Made by a program: the position numbers and the translations under genes. The notes beneath the pieces were generated by a model. The model did no database searches and was not told where the DNA came from. It was given only the letters and a program-made list of their open reading frames with translations. From Acidobacteriaceae bacterium (GTDB taxonomy: Bacteria; Acidobacteriota; Terriglobia; Terriglobales; Acidobacteriaceae): DNA of 64,000 nt. Position 1 is the first letter of the stretch, and each line of letters opens with the position of its first letter. Where the stretch lies: assembly GCA_028283655.1 (NCBI GenBank), contig JAPWKE010000003.1, positions 3,472,001 to 3,536,000 on the forward strand, in the 5' to 3' direction. Below are positions 48,831 through 58,752 of the stretch, piece by piece.

Positions 48831-51419
48831 CTAGGCTGTCAGCGGAAACTCCACCGTCATCCTTGTCCCGTCGGCGCTTGAGTCCACGTGGATGGAGCCG
48901 TGGTGGCGTTCCACGATCTCTCGCGAGATGTAGAGGCCGAGCCCGTTGCCGAGGTCGCCTTTGGTGGAGACGAACGGCTCGAAGAGCCTGGGGCGCAGCT
49001 CCTGCGGGATGCCTTCACCGTTGTCGGAGACGGCAAAGCCGAAGGTGTGGCCGTCGCCGAAGAGCCTGACCTCGACGGCGCCGTCGATGGGCGCAGCGTC
49101 GATTGCGTTGGAGACGAGGTTCGCCAGCACCTGCCGGATCTGCCCCAGGATGCCGTGGAAGTGGGTGTCGAGATCGCCGCTGACCGTGAGTTCGATCTGC
49201 CGGTTGCGGATCTTGCCGGTGAAGAGTCGCAGCACGTCGTCGGCGAGCGTGCCTCCGGTGAAGTCCTGGCTGCGATCGCTGTTTTCGCGGCTCCAGCGCA
49301 GGGTCTGCTTGGTGATGCCGCTGATGCGCTCCAGCTCGCTTTCGACCATGCTGATGTAGTTTGCGGCCGAGCCATCGACGTCTTCGCCGAGTTCATTGCG
49401 CAGCAGGTACATCAGGTTGGTGATGGCTTCGAGCGGGTTGTTGATCTCGTGGGCGATCACGCTGGTCATGCGGCCGGTGAGCGCCAGCTTCTCGTTCATG
49501 CGCAGAGCGGCTTCACGCTCCCTGTTTTCGGTCAGGTCGACGAACGTTCCGATCCATCCGGCGCGTTCGGCTCCGGCGCGCTGGAACGGAACGGCGCGGA
49601 CGACGTTCCAACGTTCGCCTTGCTGGACGCTGGTGGCACAGACCTCGACCTCGAAGTAGGAGTTGCCGGTAACGGCCTTCTCCCAACGCTGGCGGCAGAG
49701 CGTGCGGTCGGCTTCGGCAAGGCTGGGATCATCGAACCAGTACCCGGAGGGGAGCAGACCGAAGCGTGTCCAGAGGTCGTTGGTGTAAGTCAGGCGGCCG
49801 TTGTCGTCGGCGATGAAAATCTTGATGGGCAGCGATTCGGTCAGGCGTTGGAAACGCGCTTCGCCCAGCTCGATGGCCTCTTCTGCCTTGCGCAGGCCGA
49901 TGGTGGTGAGAGCCGCGCGGAAGTCGCGTGCTGACTCGATCTCGGTGGCGGTCCAGGCCTCGGCCCGTCCGCGAACGGTCTCTTTCCACTCGGCAAAGCT
50001 GTTGCGCGGGTGCAGACGCCTGTCCTGTCCGACGATCTTCTCCGGCTCGCCAGCCCAGCGCACCGTGCGCACGATCTCAGGCTTGAACCACATGAGGTAG
50101 CGGTCCAGCACGGAAGAGATGCGTACCGCGATCAGGCCGCTGGCGTGCTCGCGCAGGTTCTCGTTTACGTCGAGCCCGGCCTCGAGGCCAAGGTTTGCAG
50201 TAGCGAAGACATCGCCGTCGGCCATGCGCTCGCCCAGCCAGCCTGCCAGCGTTTTCACGTTCTCTTGCGTAGGTGTTTCGCCGTGCAGAGAGAGGTGGCC
50301 GTCGACCAGCAACGCCACGCCGGAGGCGTTGGCGATCTTCTGCACGTGGCCGAGTTCGCGTAGCAGGCCGTCGAGGTAATCCGGCTCTGCGGCCAGCAGC
50401 GTCAGCACGTTGCGCTGCACGGCGTGGAGGTGCAGCGTCTGCTCCAGGCGTGAGGTTGTGCGGAAGGTGTTGAGCTGCGTGCTCAGCAGGCGCGTGAGCA
50501 TGTCGCAGGCGGAGCGCACGAGGTACGGAACCGTATGCGGTGTGGCATGGTGGCCGCTCACAAGGCCCCAGAGCTTGCCGTCCACGAGGATGGAAACACT
50601 CATGGAGGAGTACGTACCCATATTGCGCATGTACTCGACGTGCGTGGGGGAAACCGAGCGCAGCGTGCTGAGCGAAAGATCCAGCTCGGCGGCTTCCAGC
50701 CCCGGAGCCCCGACCAGCGGCGAGGGGGTGTAGTTTGCGTCGGGGATGATGCGGACCGTGCTCAGCAGGTAGAGCCGCCGCGCCTGGGCGGGGATGTCCG
50801 TGGTGGGGAAGTGCAGGCCAAGGCATGAAGGCAGGAGGCCGTTGTTCACTTCAGCGAGCACGGTGCCGTGGCCTTCTTTATCGAAGCTGTAGACCATCAC
50901 GCGGTCAAAGCCGGTTAGCTCTGCGGTTTGCGAGGCCAGTGCGGCGCAAACCTCGTTCTCCGAGCGCAGGCTGCCGAGCGTGGAGACGAAGTTCGTGATG
51001 ACGTTGTTCATCAGTTCGGAGCTGACGAGCCGTTCCTGAACCTCGAACTCCAGCACGCGCCGCATTCCAATGCAGTGCGAGATGACGGCGAACGCTTCGC
51101 CATGCACCGAAAACGTGCCGAGGAACGTTGCCTTGGCCTCGGCCCTGACGGTGCAGATGGGGTTCGTTACCTGCGGAGAAACGCGGGTCAGCGAAAAGAG
51201 GATTTCGCGATCGAAAAGCTCGGTCAAGCGGCCGCCGAGGATGAGTTTGAGGGGGACGCCGAGAAAGCGCTCGGCGTTCTGGCTGGCCGCGACGACGTGC
51301 TCAAACGCTTCATCGAGCAGAAGGAAGAAGCCGTGTTGCTGGATGCTTCCGGAGAGGTGGATCGGTTCGTCCGCACAGGGACGGATTAGTTCGTCGCTCG
51401 AAACGATTGAGTCGGACAA
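48831..51419 (-). CDS. bphP: Bacteriophytochrome histidine kinase
   Basis: The 862-residue protein is a red/far-red light sensor. Cys15 in RPCADEPIHL near the N-terminus is the biliverdin attachment site before the PAS domain (GSIQQHGFFLL). The GAF domain has FPTTDIPAQARRLYLL, the PHY domain has the tongue text HPRNSFAEW near residue 470. A second PAS (RFQRLTESLPIKIFIADD) follows, then HisKA with His657 in IAHEINNPLEAI, and HATPase (NLVSNAIDAA, DNGEGIP, GLGLYIS). No response regulator gene is adjacent. bphO lies 143 nt upstream. Confidence 0.95.
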   Translation of the reverse strand: MSDSIVSSDELIRPCADEPIHLSGSIQQHGFFLLLDEAFEHVVAASQNAERFLGVPLKLILGGRLTELFDREILFSLTRVSPQVTNPICTVRAEAKATFLGTFSVHGEAFAVISHCIGMRRVLEFEVQERLVSSELMNNVITNFVSTLGSLRSENEVCAALASQTAELTGFDRVMVYSFDKEGHGTVLAEVNNGLLPSCLGLHFPTTDIPAQARRLYLLSTVRIIPDANYTPSPLVGAPGLEAAELDLSLSTLRSVSPTHVEYMRNMGTYSSMSVSILVDGKLWGLVSGHHATPHTVPYLVRSACDMLTRLLSTQLNTFRTTSRLEQTLHLHAVQRNVLTLLAAEPDYLDGLLRELGHVQKIANASGVALLVDGHLSLHGETPTQENVKTLAGWLGERMADGDVFATANLGLEAGLDVNENLREHASGLIAVRISSVLDRYLMWFKPEIVRTVRWAGEPEKIVGQDRRLHPRNSFAEWKETVRGRAEAWTATEIESARDFRAALTTIGLRKAEEAIELGEARFQRLTESLPIKIFIADDNGRLTYTNDLWTRFGLLPSGYWFDDPSLAEADRTLCRQRWEKAVTGNSYFEVEVCATSVQQGERWNVVRAVPFQRAGAERAGWIGTFVDLTENREREAALRMNEKLALTGRMTSVIAHEINNPLEAITNLMYLLRNELGEDVDGSAANYISMVESELERISGITKQTLRWSRENSDRSQDFTGGTLADDVLRLFTGKIRNRQIELTVSGDLDTHFHGILGQIRQVLANLVSNAIDAAPIDGAVEVRLFGDGHTFGFAVSDNGEGIPQELRPRLFEPFVSTKGDLGNGLGLYISREIVERHHGSIHVDSSADGTRMTVEFPLTA

Positions 51420-51562
51420 GAGCCCTCCAGGCCCGGCGGACAGGATGCAGATTCACGTCAACAAGTGCTGGCAAAGCGAACGCTGCCAGCACTCTTACAC
51501 TTCAGTTTGGATGCAGCTTTTGCTGCTGAGGTTGAGGCGAAAAACTCTGCGAAGCCGGGAGG

Positions 51563-52120
51563 TCAGGCATGCAACCCTGTCATGGCATCGCCGAAGATGT
51601 TGAACATTCGCTTTGCTGCGGCGATGACTTCGTCGGTCAGTTCGTCCGGCACAGCAGCCATCACTTCTTTGAACTCGCGCCAGCGTGCGCCGGTCTCTTC
51701 GCCGTATCCGCGGAAGTACGCCGTTCCATGTTCAGGGTTGAGGCCGAGCAGCGGCTCAACGTGACGAGCGATGTGCTGGCCGCCGAGGGTGGAGCCTTCG
51801 ACGACGTACATTGCGCCCAGAAAGCCTGCGGGAGTAAGGAATGCATCGTCTGCCGGAAACACTGGCGGTGGGGTCGTGCGGCCCAACGCAGCGAGGTCGC
51901 TGACCAGTAGCGGCGCGCGCTTGCGGTTGCGGACGAGCCCGGCGTACGGCGCAGGTACGTGCTCTGCCGCCCACTGCTCCCAGCCCGCGATAAGCGGAGA
52001 AAAACATGCCAGCACGTCGGCGTACTCGCCGCGGGAAAGGTCCGCCCGCATGACGGGCATCTTTGCTTCCACGGCTTCGTGCTCGGGGGTGGTTGCTTCG
52101 CGAAGTCGAAGAAGGTCCAT
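51563..52120 (-). CDS. bphO: Heme oxygenase for biliverdin synthesis
   Basis: The 185-residue product belongs to the bacterial heme oxygenase family. Its proximal His is His14 in TTPEHEAVE, and the distal helix has GAMYVVEGSTLGGQHIA. It opens heme to biliverdin IXalpha, the chromophore of BphP, with which it is encoded on the same strand. The start ATG 52120 matches the family N-terminus, although an open frame continues to GTG 52183 just beside the mutS2 stop (52186). Confidence 0.93.
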   Translation of the reverse strand: MDLLRLREATTPEHEAVEAKMPVMRADLSRGEYADVLACFSPLIAGWEQWAAEHVPAPYAGLVRNRKRAPLLVSDLAALGRTTPPPVFPADDAFLTPAGFLGAMYVVEGSTLGGQHIARHVEPLLGLNPEHGTAYFRGYGEETGARWREFKEVMAAVPDELTDEVIAAAKRMFNIFGDAMTGLHA

Positions 52121-52185
52121 GCGGCTATTGTCGGCGGGCTGGGCGGTCGAGCGCAAACGCCCTTTGCAGGGAGCCTGCGGCACGC

Positions 52186-54660
52186 TTAGTGGCGCAGCTC
52201 TACCACCGTCGCTCCCTGTCCGCCTTCGTTGTACGGTGGCTCGGCGATGGAGGTGACGTGCGGGTGATTGCGCAGGAACTCACGCAGCGTGCGCCGCAGA
52301 ATTCCCATGCCCACGCCGTGCACCACGCGGATGCGCGGTAGCCCGGCAAGAAACGCCTGTTCGACGAAGCGGTCGACTTCACTCTCGGCTTCGTCTGCCG
52401 TGCGGCCGATCACGTTGATCTCGGAGCTGAGGTAGTCGTTGTCGGAGTTCGATGTCTGCACATTCACGCCGCCGCCGCGACGCCGCAGAGCATCCAGAGG
52501 CTTTTCGCGCACCGGCGTTACTTCCAGCACGTCGGTGATCGGCACGCGCATCTTCATCTGCCCGATGTTGACCTCGATGGTCTTGGCATCGACCACGCGT
52601 GCAACGCGGCCTTCGCTGTTCAGCGACTTCAGGCGAACAAGATCGCCCACATGCGGGTCGCGTTTGCGGTCAACCTTCTTCTGCGTCGCAGGCGTCGGAT
52701 CATGCGCTGCCACGGTGGATTGAAAGCGTTCGGAGAACTCACGCCGCAGACCCGCGATGCGTACAGCGGCGTCGCGCTGAATCTTCTTCGCCACCGCTTT
52801 ATCGTCGATGGCCTTCACGGTATCGCGAAGCTGGCCTTCGAACTCTTCGATCAACTTTTCGAGCTGGCGGCCCATCTCGCGTGCCCGCGTCTGCTGCTCG
52901 GCGCGACCTTCTGCGGCCAGGCGTGTGCGTTCGTTGTCGAGCTTGCGTTGTGTCTCGGCAAGCTGCTCACGCTCCTGCGTGGCTTGTCCAAGCTGGTTGT
53001 GAAGCTCATCGAGAAAGCGAGCGATGTCGGCCTGCTGCGTGGTGCGCTGCGCACGCGCTTCGGCCACAATCTCTGCGTCCAGCCCAAGCCGCGCCGCAAT
53101 GTTCAAACCTGCTGACGCACCGGGCACGCCGAGCCGTAGCTCGTACGTCGGCGAGAGGGTCGCTTCGTCGAAACCGACGGCCGCGTTGAAGACACCCTCT
53201 GCTCCTGCGGCGTAGACCTTCAGCGCCGTAAGGTGCGTGGTGATCAGCGTCCACACGCGTCCGCGCAGGAAGTGTTTGGCCACAGCTACGGCCAGCGCCG
53301 CGCCCTCTTCGGGGTCGGTTGCCGAACCAAGTTCGTCCAGCAGCACCAGCGAATGCTCATCGGCTTCGCGGGAGATGCGGTTCACGTTGACCACATGCGC
53401 GGAGAACGTCGAGAGGTTCTGCTCGATCGACTGCGCATCGCCAATGTCGGCGTATACAGCGGTAAACAGCGGCAGCGAGGCTTTCTCTGCGGGCACCGGA
53501 AGTCCAGCCTGCGCCATTAGCGCGAGCAGACCTGCGGTCTTCAGCGCAACGGTTTTGCCGCCGGTGTTGGGGCCGGAGATGATCATCTGCCGCTTGGCGG
53601 TCTCCCCGGCAACGGGCTCAGGCAGTGCAATGTCCAGCGGGATGATGCGGTCGCCACCCGCGTCGCGCAGACGCATTTCGAGCAGCGGATGCCGCGCGCC
53701 TTCGAGTGCCAGTGTTCCGTCAAACGAAGGCCGCACGCACTCAAACTCTTCGGCAAACTTTGCCACGGCCTGATGAGCGTCGAGCGCCGCAAGCACGTCT
53801 GCGCCCATCATCAGCACCTCTGCGCTGGCTGCGACGCTGCGCGTCATCATCACCAGGATGCGATGGATCTCGGCCTGCTCCTCATCCAGCAACCGCACGA
53901 GTTCGTTGTTGGCTTCAATCGTTTCGAGCGGTTCGACGAAGACCGTCTGCCCGCTTGAACTGGAGCCATGCACTACGCCCTGCACCTTGCGTCGGGCCTC
54001 CACCTTCACCGGGATCACGAAGCGCTCGCCGCGCACAGAGATCAGCGAGTCCTGCACGCTGCCGTCCTCGCTCAGGCGATGCAGTGCGCGACGCAGTGTG
54101 TCTTCAATGGCACGATGTTGACGACCCATCTCACGGCGTATGCGTGCGAGGTCGGGCGAGGCGTTGTCGGCGAGCGAGCCGTCGGGCTCGATCTTGCCGC
54201 GCAACATCCGCAGCAACGCTTCCACGTCATGCTCCAGCAGCGAGGCGGAGAGCGCTTCAATCGCCCCCCACTTGCCCTTCACTGCGGCGGGCGGGTCCAA
54301 CAGCACCTGCTTCCATTCGGCGATGCGCTCGGCGTGGGCCAGCACCTGCAGCAACTCTTCGGCCTCAAGCGCAGAGCCCTGAATGCGCGCCTTCGCGCAG
54401 AGCTCTTCGGGATCAATCACGCCGCGGAACGGGAAGGTGGAACCGGAGGCTACGAGCGGCCGCATCTCTGCGCTGCGCGTTTGTTGCGCGGCAATCCACT
54501 CGCGGTCGGCAGAAGGCTCCAGCGCAGCGAGCAGGGCGCGACCGGGCACGGATTGTGTACGCCGCGCGAGGAGTTCGCGCAGTACGGCCCATTGCAGCGC
54601 AGCGCCGCCTTGCTCGGTCAGCGGTGTAGGGATATCGGCAAGCAAAAGCATCTTCTCCAT
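52186..54660 (-). CDS. mutS2: Endonuclease/ATPase MutS2
   Basis: The 824-residue protein has the MutS ATPase core with the Walker A loop G363-PNTGGKT, VYADIGDAQSIEQNLSTFS and LLDELGSATDPEEGAAL. A long coiled coil follows, and the C-terminal Smr nuclease domain has the RVVHGVGMGILRRTLREFL motif. MutS2 suppresses homologous recombination and in some species rescues collided ribosomes. The longer open frame to 55152 is antisense to hemB and not used; the start ATG 54660 is followed by a second at 54651. Confidence 0.95.
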   Translation of the reverse strand: MEKMLLLADIPTPLTEQGGAALQWAVLRELLARRTQSVPGRALLAALEPSADREWIAAQQTRSAEMRPLVASGSTFPFRGVIDPEELCAKARIQGSALEAEELLQVLAHAERIAEWKQVLLDPPAAVKGKWGAIEALSASLLEHDVEALLRMLRGKIEPDGSLADNASPDLARIRREMGRQHRAIEDTLRRALHRLSEDGSVQDSLISVRGERFVIPVKVEARRKVQGVVHGSSSSGQTVFVEPLETIEANNELVRLLDEEQAEIHRILVMMTRSVAASAEVLMMGADVLAALDAHQAVAKFAEEFECVRPSFDGTLALEGARHPLLEMRLRDAGGDRIIPLDIALPEPVAGETAKRQMIISGPNTGGKTVALKTAGLLALMAQAGLPVPAEKASLPLFTAVYADIGDAQSIEQNLSTFSAHVVNVNRISREADEHSLVLLDELGSATDPEEGAALAVAVAKHFLRGRVWTLITTHLTALKVYAAGAEGVFNAAVGFDEATLSPTYELRLGVPGASAGLNIAARLGLDAEIVAEARAQRTTQQADIARFLDELHNQLGQATQEREQLAETQRKLDNERTRLAAEGRAEQQTRAREMGRQLEKLIEEFEGQLRDTVKAIDDKAVAKKIQRDAAVRIAGLRREFSERFQSTVAAHDPTPATQKKVDRKRDPHVGDLVRLKSLNSEGRVARVVDAKTIEVNIGQMKMRVPITDVLEVTPVREKPLDALRRRGGGVNVQTSNSDNDYLSSEINVIGRTADEAESEVDRFVEQAFLAGLPRIRVVHGVGMGILRRTLREFLRNHPHVTSIAEPPYNEGGQGATVVELRH

Positions 54661-54729
54661 GTTAGGCGGTTTGCTGCTGCTACGCTGCACCGGGCAAAGA
54701 GTGTGGTGCCGGACGTAAACTAAAACGGT

Positions 54730-55712
<983 letters not shown>

Positions 55713-55716
<4 letters not shown>

Positions 55717-56234
55717 CTCTCATCGAACTCGCGAAAGAGTTCGATGAGGCTCACGGCAATCGGTGTGTTGGCAACACGCAGCACGCCGTCTGCCGGTTGC
55801 TCAAAGCCGCGAGCAGACGCGTGATAGCCGATGCGTTTCCAGGGATCGACGACCCAGGTATGGCGCACGCCAATCGCGGCGTAATCCTCCACACGGCCTT
55901 GAACCTCACGCAGGCGATCGTCCGCGGAGAGTACCTCGATGCAAAGCAGAGGCGCGAAGGTGATGATGTCATCTTTGGGATCGGTGTCTCGCAGTACGCA
56001 GATGTCGGGTACACGATAACGGCTGGAGGAGATCTGCACGCGCTGCTCCGGCAATGGCCGAACGTGCCAGTTCTTGCGCTGATCTCGAAACATGCCGTAA
56101 AGAATGCCCTGAATCAGAGCGTGCGGCTGCTCGCCCCCGTTTCTCTCCTTCAACTCGCCGTCAATGTAGTCGACGTCGGGACGGTAGGTGGTGCTCAGGT
56201 ATTCACGTACCGGGATGAGAACGGCAGATGCCAT
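55713..56234 (-). CDS. Uma2-family putative nuclease (DUF820)
   Basis: The 173-residue protein has the restriction endonuclease-like text [11 protein letters not shown] near residue 22, RVPDICVL near residue 74, [12 protein letters not shown] near residue 97 and the final VVDPW. This is the Uma2/DUF820 layout, often found as many copies in bacteria, particularly cyanobacteria, with no settled function. It is convergent with hemB and overlaps its stop by 4 nt. Confidence 0.9.
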
Positions 56235-56284
56235 AGCGCAAACCCTCGTGGAGTCATGCTACTCCGAATTCCCTGAAAGAGCCG

Positions 56285-57253
56285 CTAAATCAGGCTTTCG
56301 AGGAGCAGCTTCTTCCAGCCCGCCACATCCAGCTCCCAGTGGATAACGGTTGGCTGAGCTTGTGCGCGTGTCTCTGCCCACAGGTCCTCGTTGCGCGCAT
56401 CGCTGCTTACGCCGAGCACGTCCACCACGGTCATGCCGCGCGTCAGTTCACTGGCGGCTTCGATCTGTAGGAAATGTTTGCTGCTCCGCAGGCTTAGTTC
56501 CGGCTTCAGCAGGATCGCCATCGCGATCGGGTCCGGCAGGGAGATGCCGTGTTCGCCGGTCTGCGTAAAGTACGCCGTCTTTGCCGTGCTGTTGGACTCC
56601 AGCGTGAACTCTGCCAGCGAGCCCTTCAAAGCGGCAATCTTTGCGATATCGTCCTCATTGACGACAGCGTCATGTCGCGAAAGCTGCCAGCCCACAAGTT
56701 CCAGCGGAAGTGCGGAAAGAAAGACCGCGCGAGCAGCTTCCGGGTCGACCCAGATGTTGAACTCGGCCGCAGGCGTTACGTTGCCCTCGCACGCAGGCGC
56801 TCCGCCCATCACCACGCATCGACTCACCAGTTCGGCCAGCTTCGGCTCGCGCTCCAGTGCTCGGGCGAGGTTGGTCAGCGGGCCCAGAGTGACGATCTCC
56901 AATCCCGGATGCGCCTTCGCCGCCGCGATGATCGCGTCTACAGCGTCGGTCGTTTCGGGCATGCGCGCCGCAGGCCGCAGCCCGTGATCGCCCAGTCCGT
57001 CTTCGCCGTGGAACCAGTTTGCAATCTCCAGCAGCCGCTGCAACGGCCCGGTAGAACCGGCATAGACAGGTACCTCCGCTCCGCAAAGCTCCACGGTGTA
57101 CACCGCGTTGCTTGTCGCCTGCTCCACCGGCACGTTGCCGGCGACAACGGTGATGGCGACCACTTTAACCTCAGGCGAACGAAGCGCCATGATCAGTGCC
57201 ACAGCGTCGTCAGAAGCGGTATCGGTGTCAATCAGCAGATAGCGTTGGCTCAT
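56285..57253 (-). CDS. Nucleoside hydrolase
   Basis: The 322-residue protein is of the inosine-uridine preferring hydrolase type. The N-terminal aspartate cluster (IDTDTASDDAVAL) that binds calcium is complete, and the later VVMGGAPACEGNVTPAAEFN region is the substrate loop. It splits ribonucleosides into base and ribose for salvage. The ATG at 57253 has no visible ribosome binding site. It lies 49 nt behind the antitoxin gene on the same strand. Confidence 0.94.
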   Translation of the reverse strand: MSQRYLLIDTDTASDDAVALIMALRSPEVKVVAITVVAGNVPVEQATSNAVYTVELCGAEVPVYAGSTGPLQRLLEIANWFHGEDGLGDHGLRPAARMPETTDAVDAIIAAAKAHPGLEIVTLGPLTNLARALEREPKLAELVSRCVVMGGAPACEGNVTPAAEFNIWVDPEAARAVFLSALPLELVGWQLSRHDAVVNEDDIAKIAALKGSLAEFTLESNSTAKTAYFTQTGEHGISLPDPIAMAILLKPELSLRSSKHFLQIEAASELTRGMTVVDVLGVSSDARNEDLWAETRAQAQPTVIHWELDVAGWKKLLLESLI

Positions 57254-57302
57254 TGGATGACGATACCGAATAGAGAAGAGGTGAGGTAGCTTTCTTCTGC
57301 CG

Positions 57303-57695
57303 TTATGTCGTTGCCAATGACTTTGAGCTTGCGGTGGCCTGAGTCATCTTCCTGGAGCGTTTGGGCTTTGCGGCTGTCGGTGCACTGCCAGGTTTTGTGA
57401 AATGGGCTTCAACGCCTAGCCCGAGTCTGATCGCGTATTTGATGAACGTTTCGACGCTAAACCTCGACAACTTGCCCGTCAATAGATGGCTGACGTCAGG
57501 CTGATGAATCTCGAGTCGCTTTGCCAACTCCTTTTGGGAGTAACCGAAAGTCTCAATATGCGTCACAAGGTCCCGCCAAAGCTCTGCTTTGATCTTGGCT
57601 TCCGTCGCTTCATTGGTGCTGAGACCAAGATCGTCGAAGATGCTGCCTGTCGTTACATGCGCCGCTTTATTTGTGCTTTTCTTTGCGCTTGGCAT
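57303..57695 (-). CDS. HigA-type antitoxin (XRE helix-turn-helix)
   Basis: The 130-residue protein has a helix-turn-helix near residues 52-75 (YSQKELAKRLEIHQPDVSHL, then LTGKLSRFS) after a short acidic region, and a Lys/Ser-rich C-terminus. The gene overlaps the toxin by 29 nt in the toxin-first order of higBA. It should bind the toxin and its promoter. The long basic tail is unusual for HigA. Confidence 0.88.
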   Translation of the reverse strand: MPSAKKSTNKAAHVTTGSIFDDLGLSTNEATEAKIKAELWRDLVTHIETFGYSQKELAKRLEIHQPDVSHLLTGKLSRFSVETFIKYAIRLGLGVEAHFTKPGSAPTAAKPKRSRKMTQATASSKSLATT

Positions 57696-58110
57696 TCTTC
57701 CGCTCCTCTAGAAGTCGTTGGTGTACTTGCTGATATCGAGCTTTTGATCGAGAAAGATCATTCTTTTCTGTCTTTGCCGTGTCCTTCTCGAAGCAATCAA
57801 GAATGTAGATCACGTCCTCAAGACGGGCGATATACATCAGCCTGTACCACTTCGCTGTGTCATCCGTTTTGAGTTCATAAACGCCGTCACCGATCGTGCT
57901 CATCCGTCGTGACTGTAGAGTTGGCATCCGGCCTTCCTGCATCTCGTTGAGAGCATGGCCAAAATCGACGCGCACGTCTTTAGACCACTCGAGCAGCTTG
58001 TCTCTCGAATCACCTTCCCAGGCTACAGACGCTCTTGGCTGCCTGGGCGTGAGTGTCCGTGGATCGCCTCCCTCTTCAGTAGACGTGCGAATGGAGGCAG
58101 GAGACTTCAT
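57667..58110 (-). CDS. HigB/RelE-like toxin (phage Gp49-like)
   Basis: The 147-residue product has the Gp49/DUF891 toxin layout: KLLEWSKDVRVDFGHALNEMQEGRMP, MSTIGDGVYELKTDDTAKWYR, then MYIARLEDVIYILDCFEKDT and a basic C-terminal helix. Such toxins cleave translated mRNA. The N-terminus (first 30 residues, Thr/Arg/Pro-rich) is longer than usual. ATG 58110 is used; GTG is one codon before. A palindrome in the upstream region is a likely operator. Confidence 0.87.
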   Translation of the reverse strand: MKSPASIRTSTEEGGDPRTLTPRQPRASVAWEGDSRDKLLEWSKDVRVDFGHALNEMQEGRMPTLQSRRMSTIGDGVYELKTDDTAKWYRLMYIARLEDVIYILDCFEKDTAKTEKNDLSRSKARYQQVHQRLLEERKNAKRKEKHK

Positions 58111-58124
58111 CACAAGACGATTTC

Positions 58125-58142
58125 TATAGGAATAAAACTATA
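58125..58142 (-). promoter_or_regulatory. AT-rich operator candidate of the higBA-like operon
   Basis: TATAG (58125-58129), 8 nt, CTATA (58138-58142): an inverted repeat in an unusually AT-rich spacer upstream of the toxin start. HigA proteins generally bind such sites to repress their own operon. Confidence 0.45.
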
Positions 58143-58174
58143 AAGACAAGCACCCTTTGTATGTATTCGACTAC

Positions 58175-58612
58175 CTACCCACGAAACATCTTCGCCTCGG
58201 CCGCCCTTCGCGCCACTAGTCCGGGCAGAACTTTGCCACCCGCCCGCACCCACTTGCCGAACTCCTCTGCCGCGCCTGCCGAATCGCCAAGGTTCAGCTT
58301 CTTCAGCAACGCGGAGCGCTCGAAGCTCCCGCCGCCCACGTTGAAGCAGAAACTCACCAGAGCGTCGAACTGGTTCTGCGTAATCACTGCGATGATCACC
58401 TTATTGACGGATGCCACCGTCGCTGCCACATCCGAACGGAGCAGCGCCTCGGCTTCAAGGTCGCTGATTCTGCGGCCCGCAGCTACGTCCGCTCCGGTAT
58501 GCCCGTAGCCGATCGTCCAGATACCGGTGGCGTCCTGGTATGCGCGCTGCCGCAGGCCCTCGGCGCTTTTGATCAGCTCTAAGCCTGCGCAGCTCAACGA
58601 AAACTCCTGCAT
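58175..58612 (-). CDS. Phage-type lysozyme (GH24)
   Basis: The 145-residue product has the GH24 catalytic set at the expected spacing: Glu18 (SAEGLRQRAY), Asp27 (QDATG) and Thr33 (WTIGYGHTG). ATG 58612 has GAGAGGATC upstream, so the longer ORF is not used. There is no obvious signal peptide and no holin gene next to it. It is a lone gene between the toxin pair and lpdA, so it may be a phage leftover or a domesticated murein hydrolase. Confidence 0.9.
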   Translation of the reverse strand: MQEFSLSCAGLELIKSAEGLRQRAYQDATGIWTIGYGHTGADVAAGRRISDLEAEALLRSDVAATVASVNKVIIAVITQNQFDALVSFCFNVGGGSFERSALLKKLNLGDSAGAAEEFGKWVRAGGKVLPGLVARRAAEAKMFRG

Positions 58613-58752
58613 TTTGAAGATCCTCTCCGGCCGCCTTCTGCGACCAATCCGCTGCTCGCGCATCCGAATACCGTTCGGAAGTGTGCTGGCGAAGGCGTAG
58701 ACTTACACCGTCCATTCGCTGGCAATTTTTCCCAGAACGGAGCGAAAGCACC

